A DNA stretch of 64,000 nucleotides from an uncultured Clostridia bacterium (GTDB lineage Bacteria; Bacillota; Clostridia; Oscillospirales; Acutalibacteraceae): the NCBI GenBank assembly GCA_946187325.1, contig CAMHQC010000002.1, positions 1 through 64,000 on the forward strand, given 5' to 3'. Position numbers and translations under genes: made by a program. Within the stretch, counting starts at the first letter, position 1. Every line of letters begins with the position of its first letter. This document shows, piece after piece, positions 51,752 to 61,182 of this stretch. Under the pieces are notes generated by a model that saw nothing but the letters and a program-made list of their open reading frames with translations, had not been told where the DNA came from and did not search any database.

Positions 51752-51852
51752 TTCTTTGCTCCTTATTTCAATATTTATCAATTGACACCATTATTATAAA
51801 CAGACGTATTGTTTTTTACAATACCTCTCTCAATGCAAAAACGCACAAAAAT

Positions 51853-51888
51853 AAATCAGCTTATGCAATTTCTGCATAAGCTGATTTT
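51853..51888. terminator. Terminator near the mnmA 3' end
   Basis: AATCAGCTTATGCA, loop ATTTC, TGCATAAGCTGATT: a 14-bp perfect stem with T-rich sequence on the minus strand side; ends nadA-mnmA. Confidence 0.85.
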
Positions 51889-51901
51889 GCTAACTGTATT
51901 T

Positions 51902-52972
51902 TTATAGAATTGTTCCTCCGCCGACTACAGTATCGCCGTCGTATAAAACTACCGCCTGACCTTTGGAGATAGCGCGCTGAGGCTCGTCGAATACTATATG
52001 TATTCTGTCGTCGTCCGTTTGAACTACGACCGCGGGCTGTTCCTTTTGGTTGTATCTGACCTTAGCTTTTACTCTTATAGGCTCGGTGATTTTATCGCGG
52101 GTTATGAGGTTTAAATTATCGGCGTCAAGCTCGCTCGAGAATAAATCCTCGTTGCTTCCGAGAATTACCTTGTTATTAACTAAATCCTTTTCGCAAACAT
52201 ACATAGGGGCGGGGAGAGCTAAACCTAAGCCCTTGCGCTGACCGATAGTGTAACGTATAATTCCCTTATGCTCGCCTAAAACGTTGCCGTTTCTGTCTAC
52301 GAAGTCGCCTTTTTCATATTTTTTACCGGTATACTGTTCTATAAACTCGGCGTATTTGCCGTTAGGAACAAAACAGATATCCTGACTGTCGTGTTTTTTA
52401 GCGTTGATAAAGCCGTTTTCTTCGGCGATTTTACGCACTTCGGTTTTATTCATACTTCCTAACGGGAACAGAGTGTGTTTGAGCTGTTCCTGTGTTAGAG
52501 AATATAGTACATAGCTCTGGTCTTTGCTGTTGTCTACGGCTTTTTTGAGGATATATCTTCTGAGGCTTTCGTCATATTCAATCCTCGCGTAATGACCTGT
52601 TACGACATAGTCCATATTAAGCTCTTTCATCCTGAGCATAAGGCGGTCGAACTTAATATATCTGTTACAATCTATACATGGATTGGGCGTAGAGCCGTTT
52701 TCGTAAGCCTTGATAAAGCGTGAAATTACCTGCTCGTTAAAGCTGTCGCGGAAGTTGAAAACGTAATAGGGAATACCGAGCTTGTTGCAAACCGCCCGAG
52801 CGTCAGCGATATCGTCCTCGGAACAGCAGGTGTTGGTGTTTCTCTCGCCGATATCGTCGTTGTCGTACAGCTTCATTGTAATTCCCGTACAATCGTAGCC
52901 TTTTTCTTTAATTAAAAGAGAGGCGACTGAACTATCCACGCCGCCACTCATTGCTATTAATGCTTTTTCCAT
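51902..52972 (-). CDS. mnmA: tRNA-specific 2-thiouridylase
   Basis: The 356-residue enzyme puts the 2-thio group on wobble U34 of tRNA-Lys, Glu and Gln. It has the PP-loop MSGGVDSSVAS, the catalytic cysteines in TPNPCIDCNRYIKF and SQDICFVPNG, and YTIGQRKGLG. I start it at ATG 52972, one base after the nadA stop, rather than at the TTG at 52981. Pairing with nadA suggests shared demand for an Fe-S/sulfur supply, but no cysteine desulfurase gene is in the window. Confidence 0.96.
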   Translation of the reverse strand: MEKALIAMSGGVDSSVASLLIKEKGYDCTGITMKLYDNDDIGERNTNTCCSEDDIADARAVCNKLGIPYYVFNFRDSFNEQVISRFIKAYENGSTPNPCIDCNRYIKFDRLMLRMKELNMDYVVTGHYARIEYDESLRRYILKKAVDNSKDQSYVLYSLTQEQLKHTLFPLGSMNKTEVRKIAEENGFINAKKHDSQDICFVPNGKYAEFIEQYTGKKYEKGDFVDRNGNVLGEHKGIIRYTIGQRKGLGLALPAPMYVCEKDLVNNKVILGSNEDLFSSELDADNLNLITRDKITEPIRVKAKVRYNQKEQPAVVVQTDDDRIHIVFDEPQRAISKGQAVVLYDGDTVVGGGTIL

Positions 52973-52973
52973 A

Positions 52974-53888
52974 TTAACCAAGTCTTATCATCTCGTCTAT
53001 ACATTTCTTAGCGTCTTTAATTGTTTTATCGTCGAGGATAATTTCCTCACCCGCGGTACCGTTTAAGCAGTTGTATAAATCCACTAAGGTAGTAGCTTTC
53101 ATATTAGGACAGATTAGCTTTAATGTTAGGTAATGGAAGTTTTTATCTGGGCACATATACTGTAAATGCTCCGCGATACTGATTTCCGTACCGATTATAA
53201 ACTCCTTTTTATCGGACTTAACCGCGTAGTTCATAATACCCGAGGTGGAACCTACGTAATCCGCCATAGCCGTTACCTCGGGAGTACATTCGGGGTGAAC
53301 TAATACCTCTGCCTCGGGATAAAGCTCCTTAGCCTTTTTAACGTCATCGGTGTTTACGCAGGCGTGAATCGGACATCCGCCCGAGAGAAGTTTAAAGTTC
53401 TTTTCGGGAATCTGTTTAGCCACATACGCTCCGAGGTTGCAGTCGGGGATAAAGAGAATGTTGTCGTTGTCTATTTTTTTACAGATTTCTACCGCCGACG
53501 AAGATGTTACGCATACGTCACAAATTGTTTTAAGCTCAGCCGTAGTGTTGATATAGGCTACTACGGTGTAGTCGGGGAACTGCTTTTTAACCTCGCTGAT
53601 TAAAGCCCTGTCCATCTGATCAGCCATCTGGCATCCCGCGTGAGGATTGGGCATATATACGTGTTTTTCGGGAGAGAGTATCTTACAGGTTTCAGCCATA
53701 AACCTTACTCCGCTCATAACGATTTTTTTATTCTCAACCTTACTCGCGTCTACCGAGAGTTTGTACGAGTCGCCAGTAAAATCGGCTACCTCGAGAATTT
53801 CTCTCGCCTGATAGCTGTGCGCGAGAATACAAATATCTTTCTCTTTTTTAAGTCTTATAATTTCGTTTTGAAGCTCGGAAATTGTCAT
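52974..53888 (-). CDS. nadA: Quinolinate synthase
   Basis: The 304-residue [4Fe-4S] enzyme condenses iminoaspartate and dihydroxyacetone phosphate to quinolinate for NAD synthesis. The three cluster cysteines are visible in TICDVCVTSSS, VHPECTPEV and KLICPNMKAT; ILAHSYQ and MAETCKILSPEK are also typical. nadB and nadC are not in the window. It has its own promoter. Confidence 0.96.
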   Translation of the reverse strand: MTISELQNEIIRLKKEKDICILAHSYQAREILEVADFTGDSYKLSVDASKVENKKIVMSGVRFMAETCKILSPEKHVYMPNPHAGCQMADQMDRALISEVKKQFPDYTVVAYINTTAELKTICDVCVTSSSAVEICKKIDNDNILFIPDCNLGAYVAKQIPEKNFKLLSGGCPIHACVNTDDVKKAKELYPEAEVLVHPECTPEVTAMADYVGSTSGIMNYAVKSDKKEFIIGTEISIAEHLQYMCPDKNFHYLTLKLICPNMKATTLVDLYNCLNGTAGEEIILDDKTIKDAKKCIDEMIRLG

Positions 53889-53916
53889 AATCTCACCCCG
53901 AATAAAATTTTATATT

Positions 53917-53945
53917 ATTATACATTTTTTATAATTCTACGTCAA
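53917..53945 (-). promoter_or_regulatory. Promoter of nadA-mnmA
   Basis: Minus strand TTGACG, 17 bases, TATAAT. No NrtR/NiaR-type palindrome was recognised. Confidence 0.85.
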
Positions 53946-54025
53946 GCGTAAGAATCTATATTAAAAACAAGCCCTGTTTTTATAAAAATAGTGACTTATT
54001 TTGTTAAAAATCGCTTATTTTACTA

Positions 54026-54054
54026 TTTACTTTTTAAATTTTGTGTGTTATAAT
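54026..54054 (+). promoter_or_regulatory. Promoter of the sortase-substrate gene
   Basis: TTTACT, 17 bases, TATAAT, 44 bases before the ATG at 54098. Confidence 0.65.
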
Positions 54055-54097
54055 TCAGTAGTATAGATATGATATGACTTCTATGGAGGTAGAAACT

Positions 54098-54583
54098 ATG
54101 AAAAAAACTTTATCTATTATAGTTGCGGTTTTATTGGTTGCGCTTTCGGTAATGCCCGCGTTCGCTAAGAATCCCAGTCCGACCGCAAGTAAAGAATATA
54201 AAATTGTAGTTCACAACAACGAAGGCGGTTCGGGTTCTTATACAACTAAGATTGATAAAGACGGTAAACACGCTACTATCGTTGCTCATCCTAAGAACGG
54301 CTACAGATTTGTTAAGTGGATTATTAATGGTAAATACGAAATTACTAAGGGCGACCTTAACAGCAAGAAGCTCACTATTCTGTTAAAGGGCAACGTTGAG
54401 GCTACTCCTTACTTCGTTAAGAACGGTCAGAAGTCCGCCGGTTCCAAATCGGTTATCGTAAATGATTCTCCGACTTCACCGAAAACAGGCGATAATTCGT
54501 TAGTTTACATTATCACCCTGTCTTCTTTAGCGCTCGCGGCTTTTGTTGCTTTAGGCGTTAAGTTAGCGGCTTCCAAGAAATAA
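54098..54583 (+). CDS. Sortase-anchored surface protein with SPKTG motif
   Basis: The ~161-residue protein has a signal peptide (MKKTLSIIVAVLLVALSVMPAFA), a small beta-rich domain of about 75 residues (EYKIVVHNNEGGSGSYTTKI, HPKNGYRFVKWIINGKYE, similar to bacterial repeat-type folds), a Ser/Lys linker, and a C-terminal sorting signal: SPKTGD, hydrophobic helix (SLVYIITLSSLALAAFVALGV), KLAASKK. SPKTG is an LPXTG-like variant. ATG 54098 follows GGAGGT; the ORF track's 54074 start is upstream of that site. The sortase gene follows after a terminator. Confidence 0.88.
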   Translation: MKKTLSIIVAVLLVALSVMPAFAKNPSPTASKEYKIVVHNNEGGSGSYTTKIDKDGKHATIVAHPKNGYRFVKWIINGKYEITKGDLNSKKLTILLKGNVEATPYFVKNGQKSAGSKSVIVNDSPTSPKTGDNSLVYIITLSSLALAAFVALGVKLAASKK

Positions 54584-54597
54584 TTATTCTAAATACC

Positions 54598-54622
54598 AAA
54601 AGGCTTCTTCGGAAGCCTTTTT
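54598..54622 (+). terminator. Terminator between surface protein and sortase
   Basis: AAAGGCTTC, loop TTCG, GAAGCCTTTTT. The substrate gene is therefore transcribed apart from, and probably more than, the sortase. Confidence 0.92.
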
Positions 54623-54652
54623 CTTTCGCTTAAATTTCGGTTTTAAATAATC

Positions 54653-54681
54653 TTGACAGCGTTTAACATACATATTATAAT
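54653..54681 (+). promoter_or_regulatory. Promoter of the sortase-LCP operon
   Basis: TTGACA, 17 bases, TATAAT: full consensus. Confidence 0.9.
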
Positions 54682-54710
54682 ATAATAAAGTAATTATCGG
54701 GATTTTTTAT

Positions 54711-55493
54711 ATGAAAAGTAAAAAGACAAGCATATTTATAGTTTTAATAATAATTTTTCTGTTAATTGTACTCGGGTTTTTAGGGTACTTTATTTATGTA
54801 ATGTATAACGAGAATGTTTCCGACAAAAATATTTCTCAACAGCTCAGCTCGTCTGTAATATCAGATACAAAGAATACTAAATCCGAGAATAATAAAACGC
54901 CTAAAAATCCGATCGATTTCAAATCTCTAAAAAAAACCAATAAAGAGATTTTCGCGTGGATAAAAGTCCCCGATACTAATATCAATTATCCGATTCTCCA
55001 AAGTGAAAAGGCGGATGATTTTTATCTGCATCGGGATATTTACGGGAACAATAAATACGCCGGCTCGCTTTATATAGAGTATTGTAACGATACTGAGCTT
55101 ACCGACAGGGTAACAGTAGTTTACGGCCACAATATGATTGACGGCTCGATGTTCGCTAATCTTCACAAATTCGAGGATACCTCGTTTTTTGGTAAGCACA
55201 GGTATTTTTATGTTTATACGCCCGAAAGAAAGCTCACCTACGAGGTGGTTTCGGCGCATAACTATTCCACTAAGCATATTATGAATTCCTATAATTTTGC
55301 GGAGAAAAAGGTTTTTAAGGACTACTTAGAGTATATTCAAAATCCGCGAACAACCGTAAGGAATGTGAGAACTAAGCTTGACCACAAGCTTACTACCGAT
55401 GATAGAATTTTAACGTTAAGCACCTGCCTTAACGCGGGTGACGGAAGGTATCTTTTACAGGGGGTATTGGTAAAGGATGAGTTTACAAGGTAG
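54711..55493 (+). CDS. Class B sortase
   Basis: The 260-residue transpeptidase has one N-terminal membrane helix (IFIVLIIIFLLIVLGFLGYFIYV) and the sortase barrel with catalytic histidine in VVYGHNMIDGSMFANL, cysteine in LTLSTC and arginine in GDGRYLLQG. VPDTNINYPILQ and the long loop before the cysteine fit class B. It likely anchors the SPKTG protein encoded just upstream. Its stop overlaps the next gene by 17 bases. Confidence 0.92.
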   Translation: MKSKKTSIFIVLIIIFLLIVLGFLGYFIYVMYNENVSDKNISQQLSSSVISDTKNTKSENNKTPKNPIDFKSLKKTNKEIFAWIKVPDTNINYPILQSEKADDFYLHRDIYGNNKYAGSLYIEYCNDTELTDRVTVVYGHNMIDGSMFANLHKFEDTSFFGKHRYFYVYTPERKLTYEVVSAHNYSTKHIMNSYNFAEKKVFKDYLEYIQNPRTTVRNVRTKLDHKLTTDDRILTLSTCLNAGDGRYLLQGVLVKDEFTR

Positions 55494-56883
55494 AGAGGGT
55501 AACCATAATAATAATCCTCTGGATAAAGATGAGTCTAACGCGTTTTTAGATTTCCAAAATTCAGATTTTGAGAAAATAACAGGATTAAAACCCGAGCAAG
55601 TCGCTAAATCGGACGATTCCGAAATCATCGACGCTGAACGCGCCCATAAGCTCCAGGAAGCTATCGATCAGGAAAACTCCTCAGCGTATGAGGACTTAGA
55701 CGACTTCGTTTACAGACAGAATAAAAAGCGCGCGCGTACTTCGGGAAAACGCCATCATCACCGCCACAGAAGTCCGTCGAAGCTTTCGCCGGGACATAAA
55801 GGCTCGAAAATCAGAAAAAATCATAAGCATAAGCACCATTTTCATAAGCACCACCGCCGCAGGATGAAACGCTGGCAGAAGATTGCCGTCGGCATAATAG
55901 CCGCTCTTTTAGCGCTTATAGTTGTGGCGATATCTTTACTGGTACTTATGATTAACTCCGGTAAAAACTCGCTTCTCGATAAAGAGGGCTTGAACATCGA
56001 CGCTCCCAAGAACGCTAAAACTGTGGATAACGGCGAGTATATTATCTATAAGGGCAATAAGTATAAGTACAACGACAATATTACAAGCATACTCTGTATG
56101 GGTATTGATAAGGATACGCTTAATAAGGTTGACGGGGAAGTCGGAGCCGGCGGCGACGCCGACTCGATATTCATTATCGCTCTCGATTTATCCACAGGTA
56201 AGAGCAAGCTTATTAACATCTCCCGTGATACTATGACCGATATCGGTATTTATTCTACCGACGGAAGCTATATCGGCGAGCGAAAAGCTCAGCTCGCTCT
56301 GGCGTATGCTTACGGTAACGGTAAGGAGACAAGCTGTCATAATGAATTAGTTGCTGTAAGACAGCTTCTCTACAATATTCCGATTAATTCCTATCTTGCG
56401 CTTGAAATGCAGGGAATAGGCGAGATTAACGACGCTATGGGCGGAGTAAAGGTAGTTTCTCCCGAAACTATAGGCGAGTTTAAAAAGGGCAAATCTTATA
56501 CGCTCAGGGGCAGTATGGCTCAGTCGTTTGTAAGAAGCCGAAGCCACGCTACCGTACAGGGCAACTCGCTTCGTATGGAACGCCAGAAATCCTATATTGA
56601 AAGCTTCTCGTCGAGCTTGTTTAATAAAACTAAATCCGACATAATGTCTCCGCTTAATATTTATAACGTCGCGTCTAAGTATATTTGTACCGATATCGAC
56701 GCTAATAAGGTGTCGTATTTCTCGTATACCGCGGTTCGCGGAGGATATAACGGTTTTGAGATTAAAACCGTACCAGGTAAAACTAAAGCCGGTAAAAAGT
56801 ACGCCGAGTTCTATGTTGACGAGGATAAATGCTTCGAGATGTTCTTAGACGTCTATTACACCAAAGTCGGTAAAGTTGAATAA
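55477..56883 (+). CDS. LCP-family cell-wall polymer ligase with His-rich cytoplasmic tail
   Basis: The 468-residue protein has a cytoplasmic N-terminus of about 130 residues, ending in a histidine/arginine/lysine-rich run (GKRHHHRHRSPSK, HKHKHHFHKHHRRRMKRW) just before one membrane helix (IAVGIIAALLALIVVAISLLVLMI). The LCP domain follows: ITSILCMGIDKDT, LINISRDTMTDIGIY, QLALAYAYGNG, INDAMGGVKVVSPETIG, FVRSRSHATVQGNSLRMERQ. It should attach polymers to peptidoglycan. Start overlaps the sortase end, so the two are translationally coupled. Confidence 0.9.
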   Translation: MSLQGREGNHNNNPLDKDESNAFLDFQNSDFEKITGLKPEQVAKSDDSEIIDAERAHKLQEAIDQENSSAYEDLDDFVYRQNKKRARTSGKRHHHRHRSPSKLSPGHKGSKIRKNHKHKHHFHKHHRRRMKRWQKIAVGIIAALLALIVVAISLLVLMINSGKNSLLDKEGLNIDAPKNAKTVDNGEYIIYKGNKYKYNDNITSILCMGIDKDTLNKVDGEVGAGGDADSIFIIALDLSTGKSKLINISRDTMTDIGIYSTDGSYIGERKAQLALAYAYGNGKETSCHNELVAVRQLLYNIPINSYLALEMQGIGEINDAMGGVKVVSPETIGEFKKGKSYTLRGSMAQSFVRSRSHATVQGNSLRMERQKSYIESFSSSLFNKTKSDIMSPLNIYNVASKYICTDIDANKVSYFSYTAVRGGYNGFEIKTVPGKTKAGKKYAEFYVDEDKCFEMFLDVYYTKVGKVE

Positions 56884-56898
56884 TTATATAAGTTAAAT

Positions 56899-56929
56899 AA
56901 GGCGGCTCAAATTGAAATTGAGCCGCCTT
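56899..56929. terminator. Terminator after the LCP gene
   Basis: AAGGCGGCTCAA, loop ATTGAAA, TTGAGCCGCCTT: a perfect 12-bp stem. Confidence 0.85.
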
Positions 56930-56953
56930 GTCGCGATTTTACATCTATAACTT

Positions 56954-56987
56954 AGAGCCGGTTCAAAACAAGCTTGAGCCGGCTCTT
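56954..56987. terminator. Second hairpin between convergent units
   Basis: AGAGCCGG, loop TTCAAAACAAGCTTGAG, CCGGCTCT then TT. It may act on either strand. The loop shares GAGCC/GGCTC words with the previous hairpin. Confidence 0.6.
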
Positions 56988-57071
56988 TAACCTTTTTAGA
57001 ATTTATAATTGATTGAGTGATTATTTGTATACAAAGATTTATAATTGTAATCTTTGCGCCCGGACTGCGAT

Positions 57072-57812
57072 TTACTGATAATCAGCTACATTAGCCCAGC
57101 GCATCAAGAGCTCCTGCTCCTCGGGAATACCCTTGACCGACTGAGAAGCCGCTACAATAGGCATCCAAAGCTGAACGAGCTGTTTAGCCGTGTCGGTTTT
57201 TGAGCAGTAGGTTTCTAAATACTTTTCAGCTAATTCTTCTTTGTGGTTTAAGGTGAGCATAAGGTAAGTTCTCGCGGCGTCGGCTGCTCCGTTACCCTGG
57301 GTTACGTGAGCCCAGTCGATAACGTAAGCGTCGCCTACGGGCGTGATAATTACGTTACTCGGCACAAAGTCGCCGTGACAAACCTTGTTATGCTTTTTCA
57401 TACTGTTTACTCTTGTGTGAAGCTCATAGCGTGTAGTCGCGTCGAGATTAGTCGAGCTGATTTTTCTCTGCATTTTATCTCTTAAATCGGTTAAAAGGGG
57501 AGAGCGCTTCGATAAAATCTCAATCTGGATATCGACGAACTTGTTTATAAACTCGTCGGTTTTATCGGGATTTTCCTCGATAAGCTGAGCTAATGTCTTG
57601 CCCTCGATAAAGTCGCTGACGATAGCCCATTTGCCGTCGATTTTCTTAATCTCGTGAATTTTCGGCATATTGATTCCGATTTCCTCAACGCGCGCCTGAT
57701 TTAAAGCCTCGTTTAAAACCGCCGCCTTTGAAAATTCCTTGTCGAAAACTTTAATCGCTAAGTTGCCGTCGCGGTAAATTTTCTTTCCTTTTGTCTCGTA
57801 AATAATGTCCAT
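57072..57812 (-). CDS. Small-molecule phosphotransferase (choline kinase/APH fold)
   Basis: The 246-residue kinase has a short N-lobe (AIKVFDKEFSKAAVLNEAL, with the ATP-binding lysine), VSDFIEGKTLAQLI, the catalytic CHGDFVPSNVII (HxDxxxxN) and the metal motif VIDWAHVTQGN. The substrate could be choline, an aminoglycoside-like molecule, fructosamine or another alcohol. It follows adhE by 13 bases with AAAGGAGG upstream, so it is co-transcribed with adhE. It is distinct from the LicA-like kinase at 40763. Confidence 0.85.
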   Translation of the reverse strand: MDIIYETKGKKIYRDGNLAIKVFDKEFSKAAVLNEALNQARVEEIGINMPKIHEIKKIDGKWAIVSDFIEGKTLAQLIEENPDKTDEFINKFVDIQIEILSKRSPLLTDLRDKMQRKISSTNLDATTRYELHTRVNSMKKHNKVCHGDFVPSNVIITPVGDAYVIDWAHVTQGNGAADAARTYLMLTLNHKEELAEKYLETYCSKTDTAKQLVQLWMPIVAASQSVKGIPEEQELLMRWANVADYQ

Positions 57813-57825
57813 AGCTAAGCCTCCT

Positions 57826-60444
57826 TTAACCCTTGTAATCCTTGCCGTAGTATGCCTTTAAGTACATTTCCTTTATCTCGCTCATAAGCGGATATCTCGG
57901 GTTGGCGCCTGTGCACTGGTCATCGAACGCCTGCTCGGTCATATCGTCGAGAGTGTCAAGGAAGTACTTTTCGTCTACTCCGTAATCGCGGATTGTTTCT
58001 TTTATTCCGATACGAGCCTTGAGCTCGTTAATTGCTTTAATAAGGTTTTCTACGCTTTCGTCGTCGTCCTTACCGCCGAAGCCTAAGTATTCGGCAACCT
58101 CAGCGTATCTGCGCTTGGTATGCGGATAAGCGTACTGAGAGAATGTTCCCATCTTAGTCGGTACCTCAGCCGAGTTGAATCGAATTACGTACTCGAGCAT
58201 AAGCGCGTTAGCGATACCGTGAGCGATATGGTGGAAAGCTCCGAGCTTATGAGCCATCGAGTGACATACTCCGAGGAACGCGTTGGCGAACGCCATACCC
58301 GCCATAGTAGCCGCGTGAGCTACCTTCTCACGAGCGACAGGCTCGTTCATACCGTTGTCGTAGCAAGCGGGGAGATACTCGAATATAAGCTTTAACGATT
58401 TAAGCGCTAAGCCGTCCGTAAAGTCTGTGGCAAGCATAGCCGCGTAAGCCTCCAGCGCGTGAGATACCGCGTCGATACCCGAAGCGGCTGTAAGTCCCTT
58501 GGGGCCGCTCATCATTAAGTCAGCGTCTACAATCGCCATATCGGGCATTAACTCGTAGTCGGCGAGAGGATACTTAGTGCCGTCGCTTTCGTCGGTAATA
58601 ACCGCGAACGGAGTGACCTCTGAGCCTGTACCCGAGGAAGTCGGAACGGCGATAAACATAGCCTTTTCGCCCATTTTCGGGAACTTGTAAATTCTCTTTC
58701 TGATATCCGAGAAACGCATAGCCATATCGGCGAAGTCAGCCTCGGGATGTTCGTAAAGAACCCACATAATCTTACCGGCGTCCATAGCCGAGCCGCCGCC
58801 GAGCGCGATAATTACGTCGGGCTTAAACGCCGTCATAGCCTTAGCGCCTTCCTTAGCGGAAGCGAGCGTCGGGTCGGGCTGAACGTCGAAGAAAGTAGTG
58901 TGTGTAATTCCCATTTTATCGAGTTCATCGGTTATACATTTAGTATAGCCGTTGTTGTATAAGAATTGGTCGGTTACGATAAACGCCTTTTTCTTATCGA
59001 GATCTTCTTTGAGTTCTTTTAAGGCTACAGGTAAACAGCCTTTCTTTATATAAACCTTTTCGGGCGCTTTAAACCAAAGCATATTTTCTCTCCTCTCGGC
59101 GACAGTTTTAATGTTGAGTAAATGTTTACAACCTACGTTTTCACTTACAGAGTTGCCGCCCCATGAGCCGCAACCGAGCGTAAGCGACGGGTCTAAGTCG
59201 AAGTTGTAAAGATCGCCGATACCGCCGTGCGAGGACGGAGTATTAACGAGGATTCTGCAGGTTTTCATTCTTGCCGCGAATTCGTCGAGCTTATCTTTCT
59301 CGTTAACCGCGTCTAAGTAAATCGAGGAGGTGTGGCCGTAACCGCCGTCGGCGATAAGCCTTTCGGCTTTATTTAACGCGTCCTCGAAGTTTTTCGATTT
59401 ATACATAGCGAGTACAGGGGAGAGCTTCTCGTGAGCGAATTCTTCGGAAAGATCTACTGATTCAACCTCGCCTATAAGAATTTTTGTAGCTTCGGGAACC
59501 TTAACTCCCGCCAGCTTAGCGATAGTGTATGCCGACTGACCTACTATTTTAGCGTTAAGAGCGCCGTTTATAATGATAGTCTTACGAACCTTGTCGATTT
59601 CGTCGGCTTTAAGGATGTGGCAACCTCTGTCCTTAAACTCCTTCTTAACCTTAGCGTAAATGCTCTTGTCTACGATAACGCTCTGCTCGGAAGCGCAAAT
59701 CATACCGTTGTCGAAAGTCTTAGAGTGAATAACCGAGTTAACGGCTAGGAGAATATCGGCTGTAGAGTCGATAATCGCCGGAGTATTACCCGCGCCTACG
59801 CCGAGAGCGGGTTTACCTGACGAGTAAGCCGCCTTCACCATTCCGGGACCGCCTGTAGCGAGTATAGTATCCGCCTCGCTCATAACGAGGTTAGTCATCT
59901 CAAGCGACGGAATGTCAATCCAAGAAATTATATTTTCTGGAGCGCCCGCTTCTACCGCGGCTTCTAAAACTACCTTAGCCGCCTCAATTGTGCTTTTCTT
60001 AGCCCGCGGGTGAGGGGAGATAATAATACCGTTTCTTGTTTTAAGAGCGATTAAACATTTAAAAATTGCGGTAGATGTGGGGTTAGTGGTCGGAATAACC
60101 GCCGCGATAACGCCTATCGGCTCAACGATTCTCTTAGTTCCCATCGAGGGATTTTCGTCGATAACACCGCAGGTTTTAGCGTTGCGGTATCTATTATAGA
60201 TTTCCTCCGAAGCAAAGTGGTTTTTAATAATTTTGTCCTCGACAATTCCCATACCCGTTTCTTCTACGGCGAGTTTAGCGAGCGGAATCCTCTGTTTATT
60301 AGCTGCCGTAGCGGCGGCGAGGAAAATTTTATCCACCTGTTCCTGAGTGAATTTAGCGTACTGAGCCTGAGCCTCTTTAACTCTCTTTAAAGCTTTCTCA
60401 AGCGACGGTACACCGTCTACAATCGGATATTTTTTAGTACTCAT
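57826..60444 (-). CDS. adhE: Bifunctional acetaldehyde-CoA/alcohol dehydrogenase
   Basis: The 872-residue fermentation enzyme reduces acetyl-CoA to ethanol and regenerates NAD+. The N-terminal aldehyde dehydrogenase half has the catalytic cysteine in NGMICASEQSV; the C-terminal iron-dependent alcohol dehydrogenase half has GGGSAMDAGKIMW, SSGTGSEVTPFAV and the iron-binding HAHGIAN-type region (HKLGAFHHIAHGIANALML). Both halves look intact. It starts 15 bases after the LRR lipoprotein stop, so it shares that gene's promoter. No separate promoter or redox-regulator box was recognised in the gap. Confidence 0.97.
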   Translation of the reverse strand: MSTKKYPIVDGVPSLEKALKRVKEAQAQYAKFTQEQVDKIFLAAATAANKQRIPLAKLAVEETGMGIVEDKIIKNHFASEEIYNRYRNAKTCGVIDENPSMGTKRIVEPIGVIAAVIPTTNPTSTAIFKCLIALKTRNGIIISPHPRAKKSTIEAAKVVLEAAVEAGAPENIISWIDIPSLEMTNLVMSEADTILATGGPGMVKAAYSSGKPALGVGAGNTPAIIDSTADILLAVNSVIHSKTFDNGMICASEQSVIVDKSIYAKVKKEFKDRGCHILKADEIDKVRKTIIINGALNAKIVGQSAYTIAKLAGVKVPEATKILIGEVESVDLSEEFAHEKLSPVLAMYKSKNFEDALNKAERLIADGGYGHTSSIYLDAVNEKDKLDEFAARMKTCRILVNTPSSHGGIGDLYNFDLDPSLTLGCGSWGGNSVSENVGCKHLLNIKTVAERRENMLWFKAPEKVYIKKGCLPVALKELKEDLDKKKAFIVTDQFLYNNGYTKCITDELDKMGITHTTFFDVQPDPTLASAKEGAKAMTAFKPDVIIALGGGSAMDAGKIMWVLYEHPEADFADMAMRFSDIRKRIYKFPKMGEKAMFIAVPTSSGTGSEVTPFAVITDESDGTKYPLADYELMPDMAIVDADLMMSGPKGLTAASGIDAVSHALEAYAAMLATDFTDGLALKSLKLIFEYLPACYDNGMNEPVAREKVAHAATMAGMAFANAFLGVCHSMAHKLGAFHHIAHGIANALMLEYVIRFNSAEVPTKMGTFSQYAYPHTKRRYAEVAEYLGFGGKDDDESVENLIKAINELKARIGIKETIRDYGVDEKYFLDTLDDMTEQAFDDQCTGANPRYPLMSEIKEMYLKAYYGKDYKG

Positions 60445-60459
60445 ATTGACCTCCGTACT

Positions 60460-61161
60460 TTATTTTACTTTATATTCAATATTCTTTTCTTTAGCGAATT
60501 CAATTGCTTTCGAGTTTTTCGGCGCGGTGATTATTACGTCGATAGAGCGGTTAAAAGCTGTGTCAGCGATTTTAGTATCCGCTGAATTAAACTTAACGCT
60601 CTTTAAGTATTTGCACTCGGCGAAAGCGTATTCGTCAATCTTCTTGACCGATTTCGGAATATTAATCTTATTAAGCCCCGACGCGTCGAAGCTGTACATT
60701 CCGAGAGTTTTAAGCTTTTTGGGAAGCTTAATCTCCTTTAGCTTGATACAGCCCGCGAACGCGTTAGTGCCGATAGATTTAACACTGTCGGGTAAAACGA
60801 CTTTTTCTAAATCTCTAGAGAAAGCGAACGCGTAATCGTCGATTTTAGTTACCGTATCGGGAACGGTAACGCTCTTGATTTTAGCCATCTTAAAAGAGCT
60901 TCTGCCGACTGTCGTAACCTTTTTGCCCTTATATTTCGACGGAATCTTTATATCGGTTTTACTGCCTTTAAACGTCGAAATAGTGAGCTTACCGTCTTTA
61001 TCGGTATTATAGCCTATACCGCTTTCGTCCTTATACTCGGGTTCGGTGGCTTTGATTGTGGAGATACTTTTTGTATTACCGCCCGAACAACCCGATAATA
61101 AAGCCGAAAACAGCATTATCGCCGCTAAAGAAGCGGTCAGCTTCTTGCTAAAATTATTCAT
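60460..61161 (-). CDS. LRR_5 (BspA-type) lipoprotein
   Basis: The ~233-residue protein has a lipoprotein signal with lipobox LLSGC and then about five BspA-like leucine-rich repeats (ITKIDDYAFAFSRDLEKVVLP, VKSIGTNAFAGCIKLKEIKLP, LKTLGMYSFDASGLNKINIP, VKKIDEYAFAECKYLKSVKF). Such proteins act at the surface in binding or adhesion. I chose ATG 61161 because GAAGG is too close to the ATG at 61170. It is the first gene of a unit with adhE and a kinase. Confidence 0.88.
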   Translation of the reverse strand: MNNFSKKLTASLAAIMLFSALLSGCSGGNTKSISTIKATEPEYKDESGIGYNTDKDGKLTISTFKGSKTDIKIPSKYKGKKVTTVGRSSFKMAKIKSVTVPDTVTKIDDYAFAFSRDLEKVVLPDSVKSIGTNAFAGCIKLKEIKLPKKLKTLGMYSFDASGLNKINIPKSVKKIDEYAFAECKYLKSVKFNSADTKIADTAFNRSIDVIITAPKNSKAIEFAKEKNIEYKVK

Positions 61162-61182
61162 TTTTATCATCCTTCAACCTTT

